Positions 13,069 through 25,827 of a stretch of 64,000 nt of DNA are shown here, one piece after another. Below the pieces are notes generated by a model. It was not told the origin of the DNA. It did not search any database and was given only the letters and a program-made list of their open reading frames with translations. The position numbers and the translations under genes were made by a program. Position 1 is the stretch's first letter. Each line of letters starts with the position of its first letter. This DNA is from Calvatia gigantea (taxonomy: Eukaryota; Basidiomycota; Agaricomycetes; Agaricales; Lycoperdaceae): assembly GCA_025093985.1 (NCBI GenBank), contig JACAAK010000014.1:558001-622000 (forward strand), in the 5' to 3' direction.

Positions 13069-14189
13069 ATTGAAGACGATAGCGAAGGTGGTGGGAACGA
13101 ACTAACCTATTATCTTGTCCCTGTCCTGGGTGGTGTTGAAAGCAGGACCCCGAGATCAGCAGTTACTTAAACTCGCCGGGGATATCCCATATTTAGAGAT
13201 TTCCCGGACCGAAATTCCAACTGCCTCTCAGGCACTGGCGCTGCCTATCTACATCCCCCAATAGGTTCAGCCTTTTCAGCGCTCCATTACAGCACAATGG
13301 TACGTCTCTTTTTTGTGGAAGTGCATATGTTCAAAAGACCCCGAATCCCCAGGGACCCTGACTATCTTTATCAACGACGACGGATCAGTGCCATTCTGGG
13401 GTCGGCATATTCAAATACTCCACTGCCGGCCTTCGTTGCACTCCATCAGCGTCGTCATCATGGCCACCAGGAGAGAGCGCTTAAGCGCACAAGCGTCTGA
13501 TGGATACCCTCTCACACAATTGGGAGTCACCCAGGATACGGGCTTCGGAATAAGGATGAAGCTTCCGGAGTTCGCTCGACTTACGGCTTGACAGCTGTTG
13601 AGTAAATTCTTTTTGCCAAGATCTGTCAAAAAACGACGGATGCTTTCGTTGCGTGCTGGCATCGTTTCATTATCTTCGAAGCCCAACAGACCTGAACCGG
13701 GCCGAAATTTCGTGGGGGGAACGACACATAACTTTTATGGTGGGCCGGGTTGTGGTGTACCTTGAGTCAAAAATTACGAACCTTAACCTGCGCTTACCCA
13801 GACCCGGAGCCTACTTGAAGAGATCGCCACCGAAACAGTTACCTGCTCAATCACATTCCCACATCAGATCTTCCACCCTTCTACGGTTCGTTGCCAAGGT
13901 GTATAGGTTCGGGTCGACGTGGTCGACGTTGAAGCACTGGGGCCTTGTTGCTGATATCTCATGCTTACTTATTGACGCAGAGTAAGGGAAAGGGATATCA
14001 ACTAGGAACGAGAACAGAGCTTCCAGACCAAAAGCGCAAATATACCCCACCGACCCCAATCCTGTTAAAACCATGACAAAATTACAAACCAACCCACACA
14101 AAGGCAACCAAACCCCCATCCACGACGACAAGAGAGAAAACATCACATGTAAGAGAACCCAACTTCAAACCGGCCCATGCCAATCCACC
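13069..14189. other. 1.1 kb between the PLD start and the membrane-protein stop
   Basis: This holds the PLD 5' flank and the 3' flank of the membrane-protein gene, both on the minus strand. Short frames at 13,313-13,686 on both strands overlap each other and match nothing I know. Confidence 0.4.
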
Positions 14190-15629
14190 TTAAGCTTCCC
14201 ACTCGACCAATGCGATTGCGCCAATATCTGTGGCGACGACACCAGAGCCACTTCCTGCATTCTTGGATGTACACGGAGGATCCGGGGTCCTCGTCACGGA
14301 CGTATGGACGTTGATCATGTTATGGAGCGGTAGCGAGTTTCCTCCTGAGTGGTGCGATTGCGACGGAGTAGTAACGTCACCGCGATCAATACGGGTTATG
14401 ATAAGGTTGAACGTTATCCCCTGTGTAATATCAAGGAAGCAAAATCCAAGATGGTGCGTCATAATTCTCGGTGCAAGATAAATCAAGGCTTACAATAATC
14501 TGGACGACCTATGTGGAAAAAAGGGATAGTAACTTCAAATTCCAAGAAAATATTGAGGGGATAAGCGCACCGCATTCGACACTCCGTATTGAGCGTTGTT
14601 CCCTGATATGTACAAACAGAAGAGTATGATGATTGAGAGAGTGTACATTAAACCCGTCTCCACCAATAACCGCACGACGTTGTCCAGAGGGCTTGAATAA
14701 CTTGATATAGATCTATGCTTCAGCCGGTTTCGGATCCTCCGGATGCGCCAGACCATCAATGCTATTCTCAACTCGGTTTTTTAGTTCCGGAGCTACGCAA
14801 GGGGAAAGGAAAGAAACGTACAAGTGGTTAGGACGTTCATAGCCAATGTTAGTGTAAGCATGCTCGTGATGAATGGTACCAATTTGTTGGCCTGAAGCAA
14901 CTGGCCATTATGCTTGATAGTGGCCTCATAGTATATCGTCATGATACCACAAGCTGCACGACAACCACTGTTATTTCTCTGGTTGTCGTCAGAGTCACGG
15001 GGGGCGTACCAAGGGTTCCTATCCACAATATCATCGATGGTGTGATCACCAACCACCTTTTATTATAGATAACCCAGCAACGGTACAACTTTGTGTCCCA
15101 ACTATGTCAGCATCAAGCGGCCAATATGGTTCAGTGGTTACCTACCAAGATAGAATCCCCAACGAAAGTTTGAGCGACGTAACAACCCATCTTCATCACG
15201 TTGACCCAATACGACGTATTTTGGAACTCCACAGCGGGGTCCACATTGCTACCAATAAACGCGTCCAGATTATGCCGTAAATGAAATGCGACATCCAGGC
15301 TTGCGAACGTAAACATGAGGAGCGCAGCGAGCAGCATCTTTGGGTTGATCTTCCACCAGTGCTTGAACGCTCCCTCAGTCCATACCAGCGCTCTCATGCA
15401 GGTGGCGAATGTCACTAAGAATATGCCTGTACCCGTCATGTACAGATATAAGGGTGAGCAAGAACATCGCAAATGAAGAGCGGTGTCCTACTACAAAACA
15501 ATATTAACAACTTCTAAGAGTTCATCGAAATTTCAGCCCTCAAAATGGGACGTACCCATAAAACACGCTCTCCATAAACAAGCCGACCACCTGTGCTTCA
15601 TCGATAGGAAAGGGCCCCACGGCGGACAT
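14190..15629 (-). CDS. Fungal multi-pass (about seven-helix) membrane protein
   Basis: The start is ATG 15629-15627 (MSAVGPFPIDEAQVV) and the stop lies at 14190. Spliced exons give successive hydrophobic helices: GIFLVTFATCMRAL, MLLAALLMFTFASLDVAFHL, a YWVNVMKMGCYVAQTF block, SMILWIGTLACGIMTIYYEA, a segment ending in AMNVLTT, and a helix around MYTLSIIILF. A hydrophilic Ser/Thr-rich tail follows. The order matches the uncharacterised basidiomycete seven-helix family with a DVAFHLRHN turn and an IYYEAT motif. Introns of 55-75 nt join most exons in phase. The first junction (about 15,490-15,560) is not cleanly resolved and may need a different splice or hide a one-base error. The function is unknown. 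Confidence 0.7.
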
Positions 15630-18062
15630 TTTGTTATAACGGCCCAAGTATCGCAGCCTTGAAGCCACTAGATTAAAAGGAATGCTCCCTGCAGAGGAAG
15701 ACTGGGGAAAAGTAGGTTGAACGAAATTTGAGCCTGAGGATAGCCCTCCGGGTATCCTGTCGAGGACACAAATACCAGATCCACCCCTTTGAGTCCCCGC
15801 ATATGCGGTATATATATGGCTATAGTGCGTAAATCAAAGGGGCAACGGGAAAAGTACCAAGATTACCCTGTTGATGTTTATCTCCTTTCCGAGCCGTGTA
15901 TGTCTAAATATCAACGTCGCCTGACCACTTGCCTTGAATCTCCATCTTGTGTGATCTTAAGGAATGCATGTGCAACATTGGATACCGTCCGTCACTTAAA
16001 GGGTAAATAATACTTACACATGGTGATTTGGCACTAACGCGTTCCTTTCACATTCCAACTTTGGGAGGCCAGGCTCTGCAAAAACCTGCTATCTCTGACG
16101 GTACACTTCGAGAGTCTGAACAGGTTCATGTGCTCAAACTTCCTTCGCAGGGTTGGCAGGTGGGCTACACCATCAAACATCACCCATGATGCATCACTGT
16201 TCGGTTGAAACTTGAAGCCCAGGTGATATGCGGGCATGAATCAGAACAGGGTGCTCTCGCTAAGCCCTACGCCCATCGCCGCTGCTGATGACCATCCTTC
16301 CGCAGGTAGCAGACGGCTCCTTGATAAAAGCCAAAAGTCATAGGCGTATACCCGGAGGTGAATAAGGATGCTGGGTTAACCCTCGTTCCATAAGAAGGTA
16401 TCAACTTAGCATCGCTCCCACCCACCCCCCTGTCCGAGGGGGTATCAGAGGGGAACCAGCTGCGAGTTAAGCATCCATGTACGGATATTCATCGCCCTCA
16501 GTCCCCCAGGGCCACCCTTTCTGGACATGTGTAAGCGTCTGACACCAGGCGCTCGGCACGATGACCAAGTTATGGTGACAATCCAGACAACAGTAAGACC
16601 TTGTTTAGTCCGCAAAAGCTATCGGTTGTCCTGTGGACACCCCAAAAATGAGGGCGGGGAGAAATGTTTTAAAGCGGGCCAACAGGTCTACCATATCTTG
16701 AAAACGAGGAAGAGTTTCAGCAATACGATATATCATATGCTTTAAAGTCTCATCTTGTGGGATCCTTTCGATGCGGTTGAGCTAGGATGGTTAACCATAC
16801 GCCATTTACCAAGAAGGCAAGCTGTTATATTATTTGTCAAACTTGTGATTCTTGTTCTCCTGCCCTTCCAGTTCAGCGCAGTCATTATCATTCGCCCCTT
16901 GAATGTCCTATCTATAACACTACATGAAACCCTGCCAGGCAGCGACATCCATGGAAGAAACTTGTAAGATTGATAATCCTCTCCTACCTTGACCGCTTGA
17001 CCAGGAGCACATGGCCAGCATTTTATTTTATTTTCAAAAAATGGTTCAATGAGGACAACTTTCGGAGTGTATTGGGTCAGTGGGACGGCTCCGAGTTCTT
17101 CAATCGACACCCGTTGCTAACGGACTCGTCGCTTCCGCGGTTTATTGCGCAATACAAAAACCTGATACTCTTCCTGTGGACCGTTGATCTACTACAGCAG
17201 CCGAGCCATCCAACCTCATGTGACTGGTCAACTCACTGATCGCAACAACGGTTATTCTGGCTCCCCACCATGTGGTTTCGCGGCACCATCACTGCATTGC
17301 CTCGTGTTACGCGATGCCCAGGAATCAAGTGATAACGGTTCTGACTTCAGCGCTCAGCGCCCGTTGCACCTCTCGAGTTATCGTGTATTTGGAAGCCCGG
17401 AACCCCGATTACTCGAGGTCATGTCAGGATGACTGTCGGTGCGCATTGGTTGGCGGCGGTCATCGGCTACTGACAGTTATTAATTGCATCCATGTGAGCG
17501 GACAATATGCGGGCGATCTCAAGTCGTTACAAGTGCAACGGTATCCTGATGAGAATACCACCCTGTCGGTCCGCTATTTATTAATGCCTTAATGCTCGTA
17601 TATCTGTCAGGAATCTCTAGGTAACACACAAACATTCAGTCATTCCTCTGAGTGGGACTGGTCACGGGGCCGGAGCCAGCTAGCTTCAAGTTTCATCGAT
17701 CATTGCGGCGGTGAATCCGGGTTGTGTATTGAATGTAATAACAGAAATCACACACAAAAATAGGAATATCTGCTGACAGGGCTTGTACTTAGCGATTAGA
17801 CCGAATTATTATTAATCTATGAGTATATGTCAATGATAGCTCATACACAAGTCGGGAGTGCCGAGATCAGCAGCGAGCCGAGATCTCCGAAGCGAAGCAC
17901 TTGCCACTGACAACGCCAGACGACTTGGGAGGTAATAATGATCAAGAAACGCAATTATGAGATGTGCATTTTTCAACGCGCACCGGATTGGAAGTGCAAT
18001 AGAATCGGCTGATCTAAGAAACAACTGAACCAGACCAAACTACTGGAGCGCGCCACTTCAGG
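15630..18062. other. 2.4 kb without a supportable gene
   Basis: Short open frames exist (for example 16,742-17,110 minus and 17,272-17,592 plus), but none shows a domain, a credible start or joinable exons. I see no terminal repeats. Confidence 0.4.
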
Positions 18063-20939
18063 TTACGAGCTTGAGCTGACTGGAGAAGCAGCGGCGGTCG
18101 TGATTGTGGAAGTGGGAGTATATGATGGCGTTGTGGCTCCCGGGGCGGATGCAGAAGGTGTTGTTGAGGTCGATGTATCTAGAGTAGGTATATAATGACG
18201 GATATGTTCAGGAACCAACTCCAGGGGCAACCGGGCAATTGTATCCAAAGGCGCTCTCTTTGCGAGCGCCAAGAGGTTCAATCGCAGTTTGCGTAATATC
18301 GGATCCTCCGGGGTTGGTGTCAGTGGAGTCGCGGGCATCATCGTTGTGCTAACAGCCTTCCCATCAACGTGTTCGCTCCCCTCAGGGGTATCAGGCGGGG
18401 GCGTTGGTTTTTGATGTCCATTGGCAGTGTCAGTTACCACCAATCCAGCACGGATCTGCCTGTTGAACTCCAGAATCAGGTCGGAGACGTACTCCAAAAC
18501 CTCTGCTAGTTCCTCCGGACCCTCCATCTCAAACACAGTCGCAGTCCTATTTATATCTTCTTTCTCTGCCTGTTCTTCCACCTCCATGACTTCGTCATCT
18601 AGGCGAGGACGCTTGTGACTAGCAGGCGCCGTCTTCTGCTGCAATTTCCGTTTCTCCCTTAGCCCCTTCCCCGCCCATTCCTCCTCACTCAAAAACAATT
18701 CTTCCGGTTTATTTATGAGTGCACTCATGTCGATTTTTTGGAGTCGGATTTGTAGTAAAGCTTGAAGTGCAATCGCCGCTTTCGGAGCGAGATGTAGGGA
18801 TATCGCTGCCTGGGCTGCAACTGGTGTATCAGGTCTCGATCTTTCCAGGCCTGTATGCCTGTATGTGCATTTGTTCGGCGGTTTCGCGTAATATTGAGTG
18901 TCGTCCCTCTGTCAGCTCGTCAACCAGATCTTGGATATATTGGCCCAGAGACATTCCAAGCCCCAGATCTGATAAAGGGTAGAAGGGATGTGAAGGCACC
19001 TTGAGCGAAACATCAATTAACTGATCATGAAGGGATGACAGGGAGGTTTACCGTATCCACATTCACGAATTCTGCCAGACTCCGAACATATGCAAGGCCG
19101 TCTAGACCGCCGTAAACGACATCTCGAATGTACTCCTCCGCCTCTGCTGCACGCTGAGATGTGAAATATTCGCCCACAGTAGGTTCTGCCCCGTTCAGAT
19201 AATCAGAAACAATCGCATCCTCGTTGAGCGTCTCATTTGCTGTCGCCCCTTCCGGCACCAAGCTGTCCCTTATAACGCCCAACACAACCTTCTCCTCTTC
19301 CCCGTCCTTCAGTACGCCAGGCGTAACTCCGCGCTTCTTCATTTCCTCCGAAAGAGCCCCGGCAAGGACGGCGAAGGAACCGAAAGTCGGCTGGATGCAC
19401 TTCACGTGCGACTTGCCAAGGCGGTTCATCCGTTTCATTATCTTCCGCGTTATCTTTGGTTTTTCTGCCAACGGGATTGCGAACAATATGCCAGTGCCGT
19501 CGTTTCGAGTATGTCGTAGCAAGAGGTATTTCGGTGTTGATAGAGAATGAAGGGTCGTAGTCTAGTGGGAGGTTGATGGAAGATGGGAAAGATGTTGGCT
19601 GTCGCTGACGTTCTTGTATTGCCGATGTAGCTGGTTCCGGCTGAGGAGTAGAGTTTTCTGACACAGATTGTGTTTGTGGTAGAGCCGGTTCGGGTATAGA
19701 TAAAGGTGGGTATATTGGTGTCAGGCGGGGTCGTGTAGGAGGAGTCGGAACCAAAGCAGAGAGAACGGTGAAAGGGTCCTCCACTTTGCCTCTGTCAATG
19801 ACGAGTTTAAGATCGGGGAGATGAAACGCACTCTCAAAATAATCTAAGCTTCCATCAGGGCAGGTACGGGGGCCCTTCTTTTTCGACGCGCAGTCGCTCT
19901 TTCTTGGTTTTGTAACGTTTTCCTGCAGAGAAAATTAATAAAGGACAAAAATGGGATATACCATACGTGCCTTTGAGTTTCAAGGCTAACATGATTTTTG
20001 CCCAATCCGAACGTGGTGGAAACGCTCCAAGACCATCTTTTGAGCCAGGTAACCTGCCCTCACTGTCGATCGATTCCGAGACAGTAGTAGGAACAGTGCC
20101 TTTCTTGTATGGTCCTCGAGGGCCTCTCCTCCCACTGGTTTGTTGTACTTGTGACATGACAGAAGGTGATCTCCCATTTATAGGGGCCTCTCCCGAGGGG
20201 ACTAATGTGGGGATATGTTCATCATGGTCATCATCGATGTTGACTGCAACGTCATCGTCCCTTTCGATGTCAATATTCCAATCTGTCTCGTATTGAATCA
20301 CTGTCGGAGAAGCTTTCGCAATGTGGTCCAGTGCCCAGGTTTCGATTCTATCTGCTTCAGCGTAGTAGATAGAACCTGGCGGGTTAAATGTCTTAGCGTT
20401 CTGTGTCACGAGTTTAAGGTCATTCTGGTAGGAGATGGTCAGCCATAAAATGGTAAGTAGGAATGTAAACCCACAGCAAAATCTTCCAAGGATCGGTACT
20501 TCCCCCGCTCGACCTTGCTAGTCATGGTCCCAAAGTCCATAGGATGTTGGATAGCATCCGAATAGCCGGGCACCTGGTTGGGATCAACAGGCTTCAAGAA
20601 AAATGCATAATCATCTTTCCTGAGAAAACCAGTGTTTAATGAGGACCCGGTTTTCAAAGGAAAAAGCGCGTACTTTTTGATTTGTTGGATAAGCTTAACA
20701 AGAACTTCCTTCAAAGGTTTCAATTTCACTGGTCTTGGTGCCTTCTTCTCTGGAACCTCGACACCAAAAGCCGGGGATTGCGAGACCGAGCCGTTGGATT
20801 TTGATCTCTTGGCAATATTAGCGGCCTTTAAGTTCTTGAGCGACGGGAGGACAAGGGTGAGGCCAGATTTTGTAGTAGCTAGCTTTGGTGAGACATCCTG
20901 GCTGCGTGAGGACGAAGTCGAGGGAAGAGATTCATCCAT
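18063..20939 (-). CDS. Bromodomain protein, BRD7/BRD9-like, with frame breaks
   Basis: It is a predicted acetyl-lysine reader, probably a chromatin-remodeller subunit in the nucleus. The start is ATG 20939-20937 (MDESLPSTSS) and the stop is TAA at 18065-18063. The bromodomain lies at about residues 85-190: KDDYAFFLKPVDPNQVPGYS, HPMDFGTMTSKVERGKYRS, then NAKTFNPPGSIYYAEADRI. It includes the conserved Asn of NAKTFN and is split by introns at about 20,625-20,675 and 20,445-20,490. Downstream come a basic linker, YSKRRHWHIVRNPVGRK, a conserved helical block and the C-terminal EELFLSEEEWAGKGL region, then a Ser/Thr-rich tail. The frame breaks by one extra base at three places: about 19,858-19,860, 19,382 and 18,831. 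I cannot tell sequencing error from pseudogenisation. Confidence 0.75.
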
Positions 20940-23460
20940 TGGACTTTGCACTCAGATGTCTTTCTGAGAGTCCGCTTAGCTAATTCAACTGCCTGGCTGT
21001 CTGGAGGCCTCGGAGATGCACGTGACTTCCGGGGACAAAGTCCAAAAAAGCATCTCTGATCCCGAGCCTGTTGGAGCCACAGGCGCAAGGTTGCGCAAGG
21101 CCACCTCGACTACTTATCGGATTTATTTTCTACCAGCTAGGGATCACCTTCGCGACCCTATACGCTTATCTCAACATATCTCCAGATGGGCCAAAACTGA
21201 GGACCCCCAATGGATCTTCGAGGCGTTCCGTAATGGAAAACCAGGGAGTCTCCGAAATAAACATGGCTACCTGCCTAACCCCTCCACACAGACTTTATTG
21301 TTGTCTCGTTTGCCTCGTAAGATCAGTCCATAGCCTCCTCAGAAGGTTGTGCATATTCTATTCCGTATGCGTCATAGAGTTAAGCAGACCACTTCCAATG
21401 CCCAGCCGCCTTGGCTCACGCAGACCCGAGTCATTTCCACGAGCCTCTGAACCCTCAGTTCTCATTTAAATCGAGTCCCCCTCGGTTGTTACACGTGGCT
21501 CTCTGATTAGTCCCTCGCGGCGGAAACGAGACTGAGAACATGTCATCGGAAGCCCGTCTGAATCAATCACGATCCCGCACGAACTCGGCACTCGACTTCG
21601 ATCCTTTTGCATTTCCTTTTTCCACGTTTTCACCAAATCTTCAAGCATATAAAATTCCTAGGCTTGGGTTTATGTCAACGTTGCTTCTTTTCAGATCGAG
21701 AAAACCAAAACACCGGATTTTGATTGGATATATTTCCACTTATATGACACATCAGGTTTCAACTTTGAGTTAATATTGTAACGGAGTCCGAATTCCTCAA
21801 ATTCAGAAAGGCCAATACCCAGACAGAGGGCATACAATGAGGTCAAAACGTGCCCGATTAATCATTATCGGGTATGCTAATATACAGTGCTTCCCTCCCC
21901 TCGTGGCGCTGCAGGTTAAAGCCTCCCATTTTCGCGGAACCATCCACCTCTTCTCGCGCAGGATGACTAGGTGGCACCCAATCCTAGACTTCAGGCACCA
22001 AATTCCCGTCGTGTTTATATTTTGGGTGAAAACATGACAACAGAATTGTCTTCCTTTTTCTGTGGAGCTACACAATTGGTTTTGTAACTTCTCTGGCGGC
22101 GGCGCGGCCCACGCCAACCGGGATCTACGATTAGCGGGAATATCTGTTTCGAAGTGGAAAATACCTTTTTCAGGCGAACCCTCCAGGTTTGCAGGTCATT
22201 TCTCCTCCTCGAATGTAATGGTCACCCCAGAAGCCTCCCCAGCCTTGGGTACCATTATGGTGCGTGATATCGATCTACATAATTGACGAAACGCTAGGGT
22301 CGGAAAGGAACTGATTATCCAGGTTATAATTGTGATGCAGACTGTCAAACTACCGGCATTACCCAAAGTACTGCGCAGGATGAACTGTAAGATGATTGAC
22401 GCTATGTCGACTCTTTACAGTGCAGACCTTCTGAGACCCACAAACTCGGAAACCCTAAGAATCACTTCGAACAGCTTCAATTATCGGCCGCCAGTTACCC
22501 AAGTAACCTCGGAGGTAGAGGCGAGAAATCCGGTTGGACAATTTAGGTTTGAATTTGACCTTCCTCCCTTACTGCGCCTGGGCTCTTCCTCATTGTGTCA
22601 TTTGAATACACTCAAACTAAGGTTTCGCAGTCACGGACCTCCTGACAAGCTTCACTGCCGAGGCGTAGTGACATTGCACATTTCCCCGAAATATTGCACC
22701 TCAAAATACACAGGGGCGGGAAAAATAGCCTGTTCTCCCCTCCGTGAGGCATTCACTCTTCTCGTGGAGTCTCCCGTGCGAGCTCCGAGCTCTGAATAAT
22801 GAATACATGAGCTACCTTCCCTCTTTCTTTCTCGTAAAGGACTGAGATAACCCTTGCAACTCGGTGAGGGGCCTGCTCGAGAAGTGTATCAGTGAACCTC
22901 GAATTGAATTGAACCTGCCTATTCCGGACAGTTATGTGACAGGCCTCCACTCGTGTGAGGGTTGTTGTCGTGACGCGCGTGACAGATTACACCCCTTCCT
23001 GGTCACCAAGTAGGTTTTGTTGGTTGCCACTTGCTGCTCAGCTGCAAGATGCAACGAACAGCAACTGTTTCCTGAAAATCGTTAGCTCTGAGAATGCACT
23101 AAAAATTCATTGGCGGAGGCAGGTAACCATTTGGAGCTGATAATGGGCACAATTAGTTCACGACAGATCACGCCTTATTCTGGTTTCTGGGAATTTTAGG
23201 TATTTTGCTTGATTGACTAGATCTCCGATCGTTTTGGATTATCGCGGTTTGCGAGTCGGTCGTTAACGTTAATCAAACCGGTTGGTTAGCAATCGACCTT
23301 TCGGTTCTCGTTCACATGAGTCCTTCCGACATCCCTCCCTAGGTAGGCTTCTTTACAACCAATTCCTACATATCTTTCTGGGTGTCACTGCCGTGTTGTC
23401 GTGCTCGATGCGTTGAGACTGCATCAAGGCCCTCCGGTTATTTTTGCTGTTTTCTACTGG
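20940..23460. other. 2.5 kb between the divergent bromodomain and homeobox genes
   Basis: This is the common upstream region of two divergent genes. It has no recognisable coding domain. An open frame at 22,332-22,799 (plus) of 155 codons matches nothing I know and is not supported by splice context. Confidence 0.4.
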
Positions 23461-25290
23461 ATGTCTGGTTCTCTCCCTCCTTCCCCCCCTCCTAATCCTC
23501 CTCCGACTAATATCTCCCTTTCCTTGGAATCGACGACCTCACGAACAAGTTACCGAATTACGGAAAACATTTCTAATATTCCTATAGAAGGACACCGACA
23601 GCTAACTCCAGAGCAGCCAGTCGCATCCACTTCCACAGCCTCTCCTTCCCAAACCTCCCACCAGACGCCCCAGTCTGGCACTAAAAGGCCAGCTTCCCGC
23701 GATCTCGAAGACGAGAGTCCAACCATGGCAAAACGTCTGCGGGGGATATCGGTTGTGAAAGAAGAAGCATCGCAAGAGCAGATGAGAATGAGTCCATCCT
23801 CAGACTCACAGGATGCGGAAAATAACCAGAGCCCCGCGAAAGGAAAGCGCCCTGAACAACAGCCCGAGAGAGAACCGGTCAAGAAGAAACGAACTCGGAC
23901 GCTTACGACGCCCCACCAAGCTGCTGTCCTTCATGCACTGTTGGCTCAGGCAAGTCCAGACTCCTCTTTCCAACCCTGTCAACGTAACACCACCGACCAT
24001 CATTTCTAGTCACGGTTCCCAACAACTGCTATGAGGGAAGAAGTCGGTCGGTCGATCGGGTTGAGCGCTCGGAAAGTACAGGCAAGTGCCTAACATCCCA
24101 TATCTCATCCCTCTATGAACTGATGTCATGAACCAATCAGATATGGTTCCAGGTGCTCCTCATATTAAATAGTTCCGGACCTATTAAACCATTAACCGAT
24201 TAATTTTCGACAGAACCAAAGACAGAAGGCGAGGCGTCCTCGCAAGGAGCCGGATGAATCAACGCCTCTTCCTCCGCGATATGGACCATTCCCAGCATTT
24301 CCGCCTCAAGCCCACCCCGGCCCCCTTCCCATGATGCCAGGGCCCAGTCCTCCACCAAATCCCCAGTTGTTGCCGATGACATATAATGCTCCAGTCCAAC
24401 AACCGTATGGTAGGTCTCAGCATTCTCCAGAGGCTTCGACGAGGTGCAGTCAGTCTGCGGAGCCACAGGGCCGGCTCCTTGGGCCTGGGGTACCAGGTGC
24501 TGACCTGTATGGGTCTTCTTATCATGGGCAAGCTCGGGGTCAGACGGCGCAATCACAAGACGTGAACACCCCCGGTGGCTCAACTTATCCAGCCGGTGCC
24601 TCATCCCAAGTGTACAGCCCGCGAATTAGCTTGAGGCTGCCAATCCCGGAACATGCAGCCCCCCTTATGTCTACATACGATCAGAACTTTAACCGGACGT
24701 TACCCCCTTTGGCCTTCGACTCCGCCCACCTTCTTCCTAGAGGCGGTAATGCGTCCGGAGGCCCACAGTCATATTCACCACTCATCGCGCTTCCTCCGCC
24801 TGAGCCATCCCATCTGCGTCTTAGATCTTCCGCCTCTCCACGGTCATCGCACCACGTTCCCCAATTACCTGAAGTTCACAGCCATTCCCTCGCCGTGCTC
24901 CCACCTCCGTTCACACTCCAGCCTGAGCCTCGTTGGGACGAGTCGTCGTTCTCGGCGAGCCTCCGACCTGCCGTGTTCTCAAGGTCCCGGACTGGGTCAC
25001 AAACCACAAGGGGAAGTTCGGCCTCTCCTGTCACATATGTCAGAGAGTCCAGTGCCGTACTTTCAGATCATCCCGGCGTTTCAGAACCAACGCCCATTCC
25101 TGAGCCACCTGCGCCGGCACCTGGAGCATCTGGTGCACCCCCGATTCGCAGCGGCCGATATGATCCAGTTCGTGCGACTTTTGTACCATATTCTACACCC
25201 AGTTCATCCTCAACCCCTGGGCCAGGTCCTCAAAGGGATCTAGTTGATGATCCAGATGATGGTCGAACCCCATACCGCGAGGAATCTTGA
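23461..25290 (+). CDS. Homeobox transcription factor
   Basis: Four exons (23461-23949, 24010-24081, 24141-24152, 24214-25290) join in phase to 549 codons. The homeodomain is at about residues 141-200: KKKRTRTLTTPHQAAVLHAL, then SRFPTTAMREEVGRSIGL, SARKVQ, IWFQ and NQRQKARRPRK. The recognition-helix WFQN core is complete, with the WFQ coming from a 12-nt exon. The first two introns use GC-AG ends and the third GT-AG. The N-terminus (about 140 residues) is Pro/Ser-rich with acidic and basic patches. The C-terminus (about 340 residues) is Pro/Ser-rich disorder, as in fungal homeobox factors of the Yox1/Phx1 kind. An in-frame ATG also exists at 23401. MSGSLPP at 23461 looks the better start, but this is not decided. 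Confidence 0.88.
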
Positions 25291-25827
25291 GGGGCGGAAT
25301 CTCGTTCTCACCTTCAATTCAATCTTGTGTTTTCCAGTAAAATATACTTCCTCACGCCTTTTGACGAACAGCTATAACGTTAAACGCCGGTGCCTTCCAG
25401 TATCCAAGTCTCGTTCACTCCTTTGAATCCTACTCTGTCGTTCTTTATTTCGATCGGACCCTACAATAGTCTTAATTCTCGGTAAACTCTACTTACGTTC
25501 GTTAATCGCGTGTATTTTTCTTGTCTTTCATTGAACCCATGTGTACCCATCGATCGTTCTTCCTTCGCTCCTTCCATTTTACTTTTTGTTCCCTGCTCTG
25601 ATAGCGCGGGTTCTCTTACCGATATAACTTATGTGACGAATCTAAACGTTATATGTAATCATGTCCTTGCTATTCTGGGGTTCTTAAGAACACCACTACA
25701 TCAAATATTTTTCTGGTAAGTGATGATGGGACTCAATTTTCTCATTTAGGTGCTGCAAACAAGCCAAAATCCAAGGTTTGCAACATTGTGGCTACATGGA
25801 AGCATCCCTACTACCTTGGGAGTACTT
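25291..25827. other. 3' intergenic spacer between convergent genes
   Basis: This AT-richer stretch of about 540 bp holds the 3' ends of the homeobox gene (plus) and the RING gene (minus). No coding potential was seen. Confidence 0.5.
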
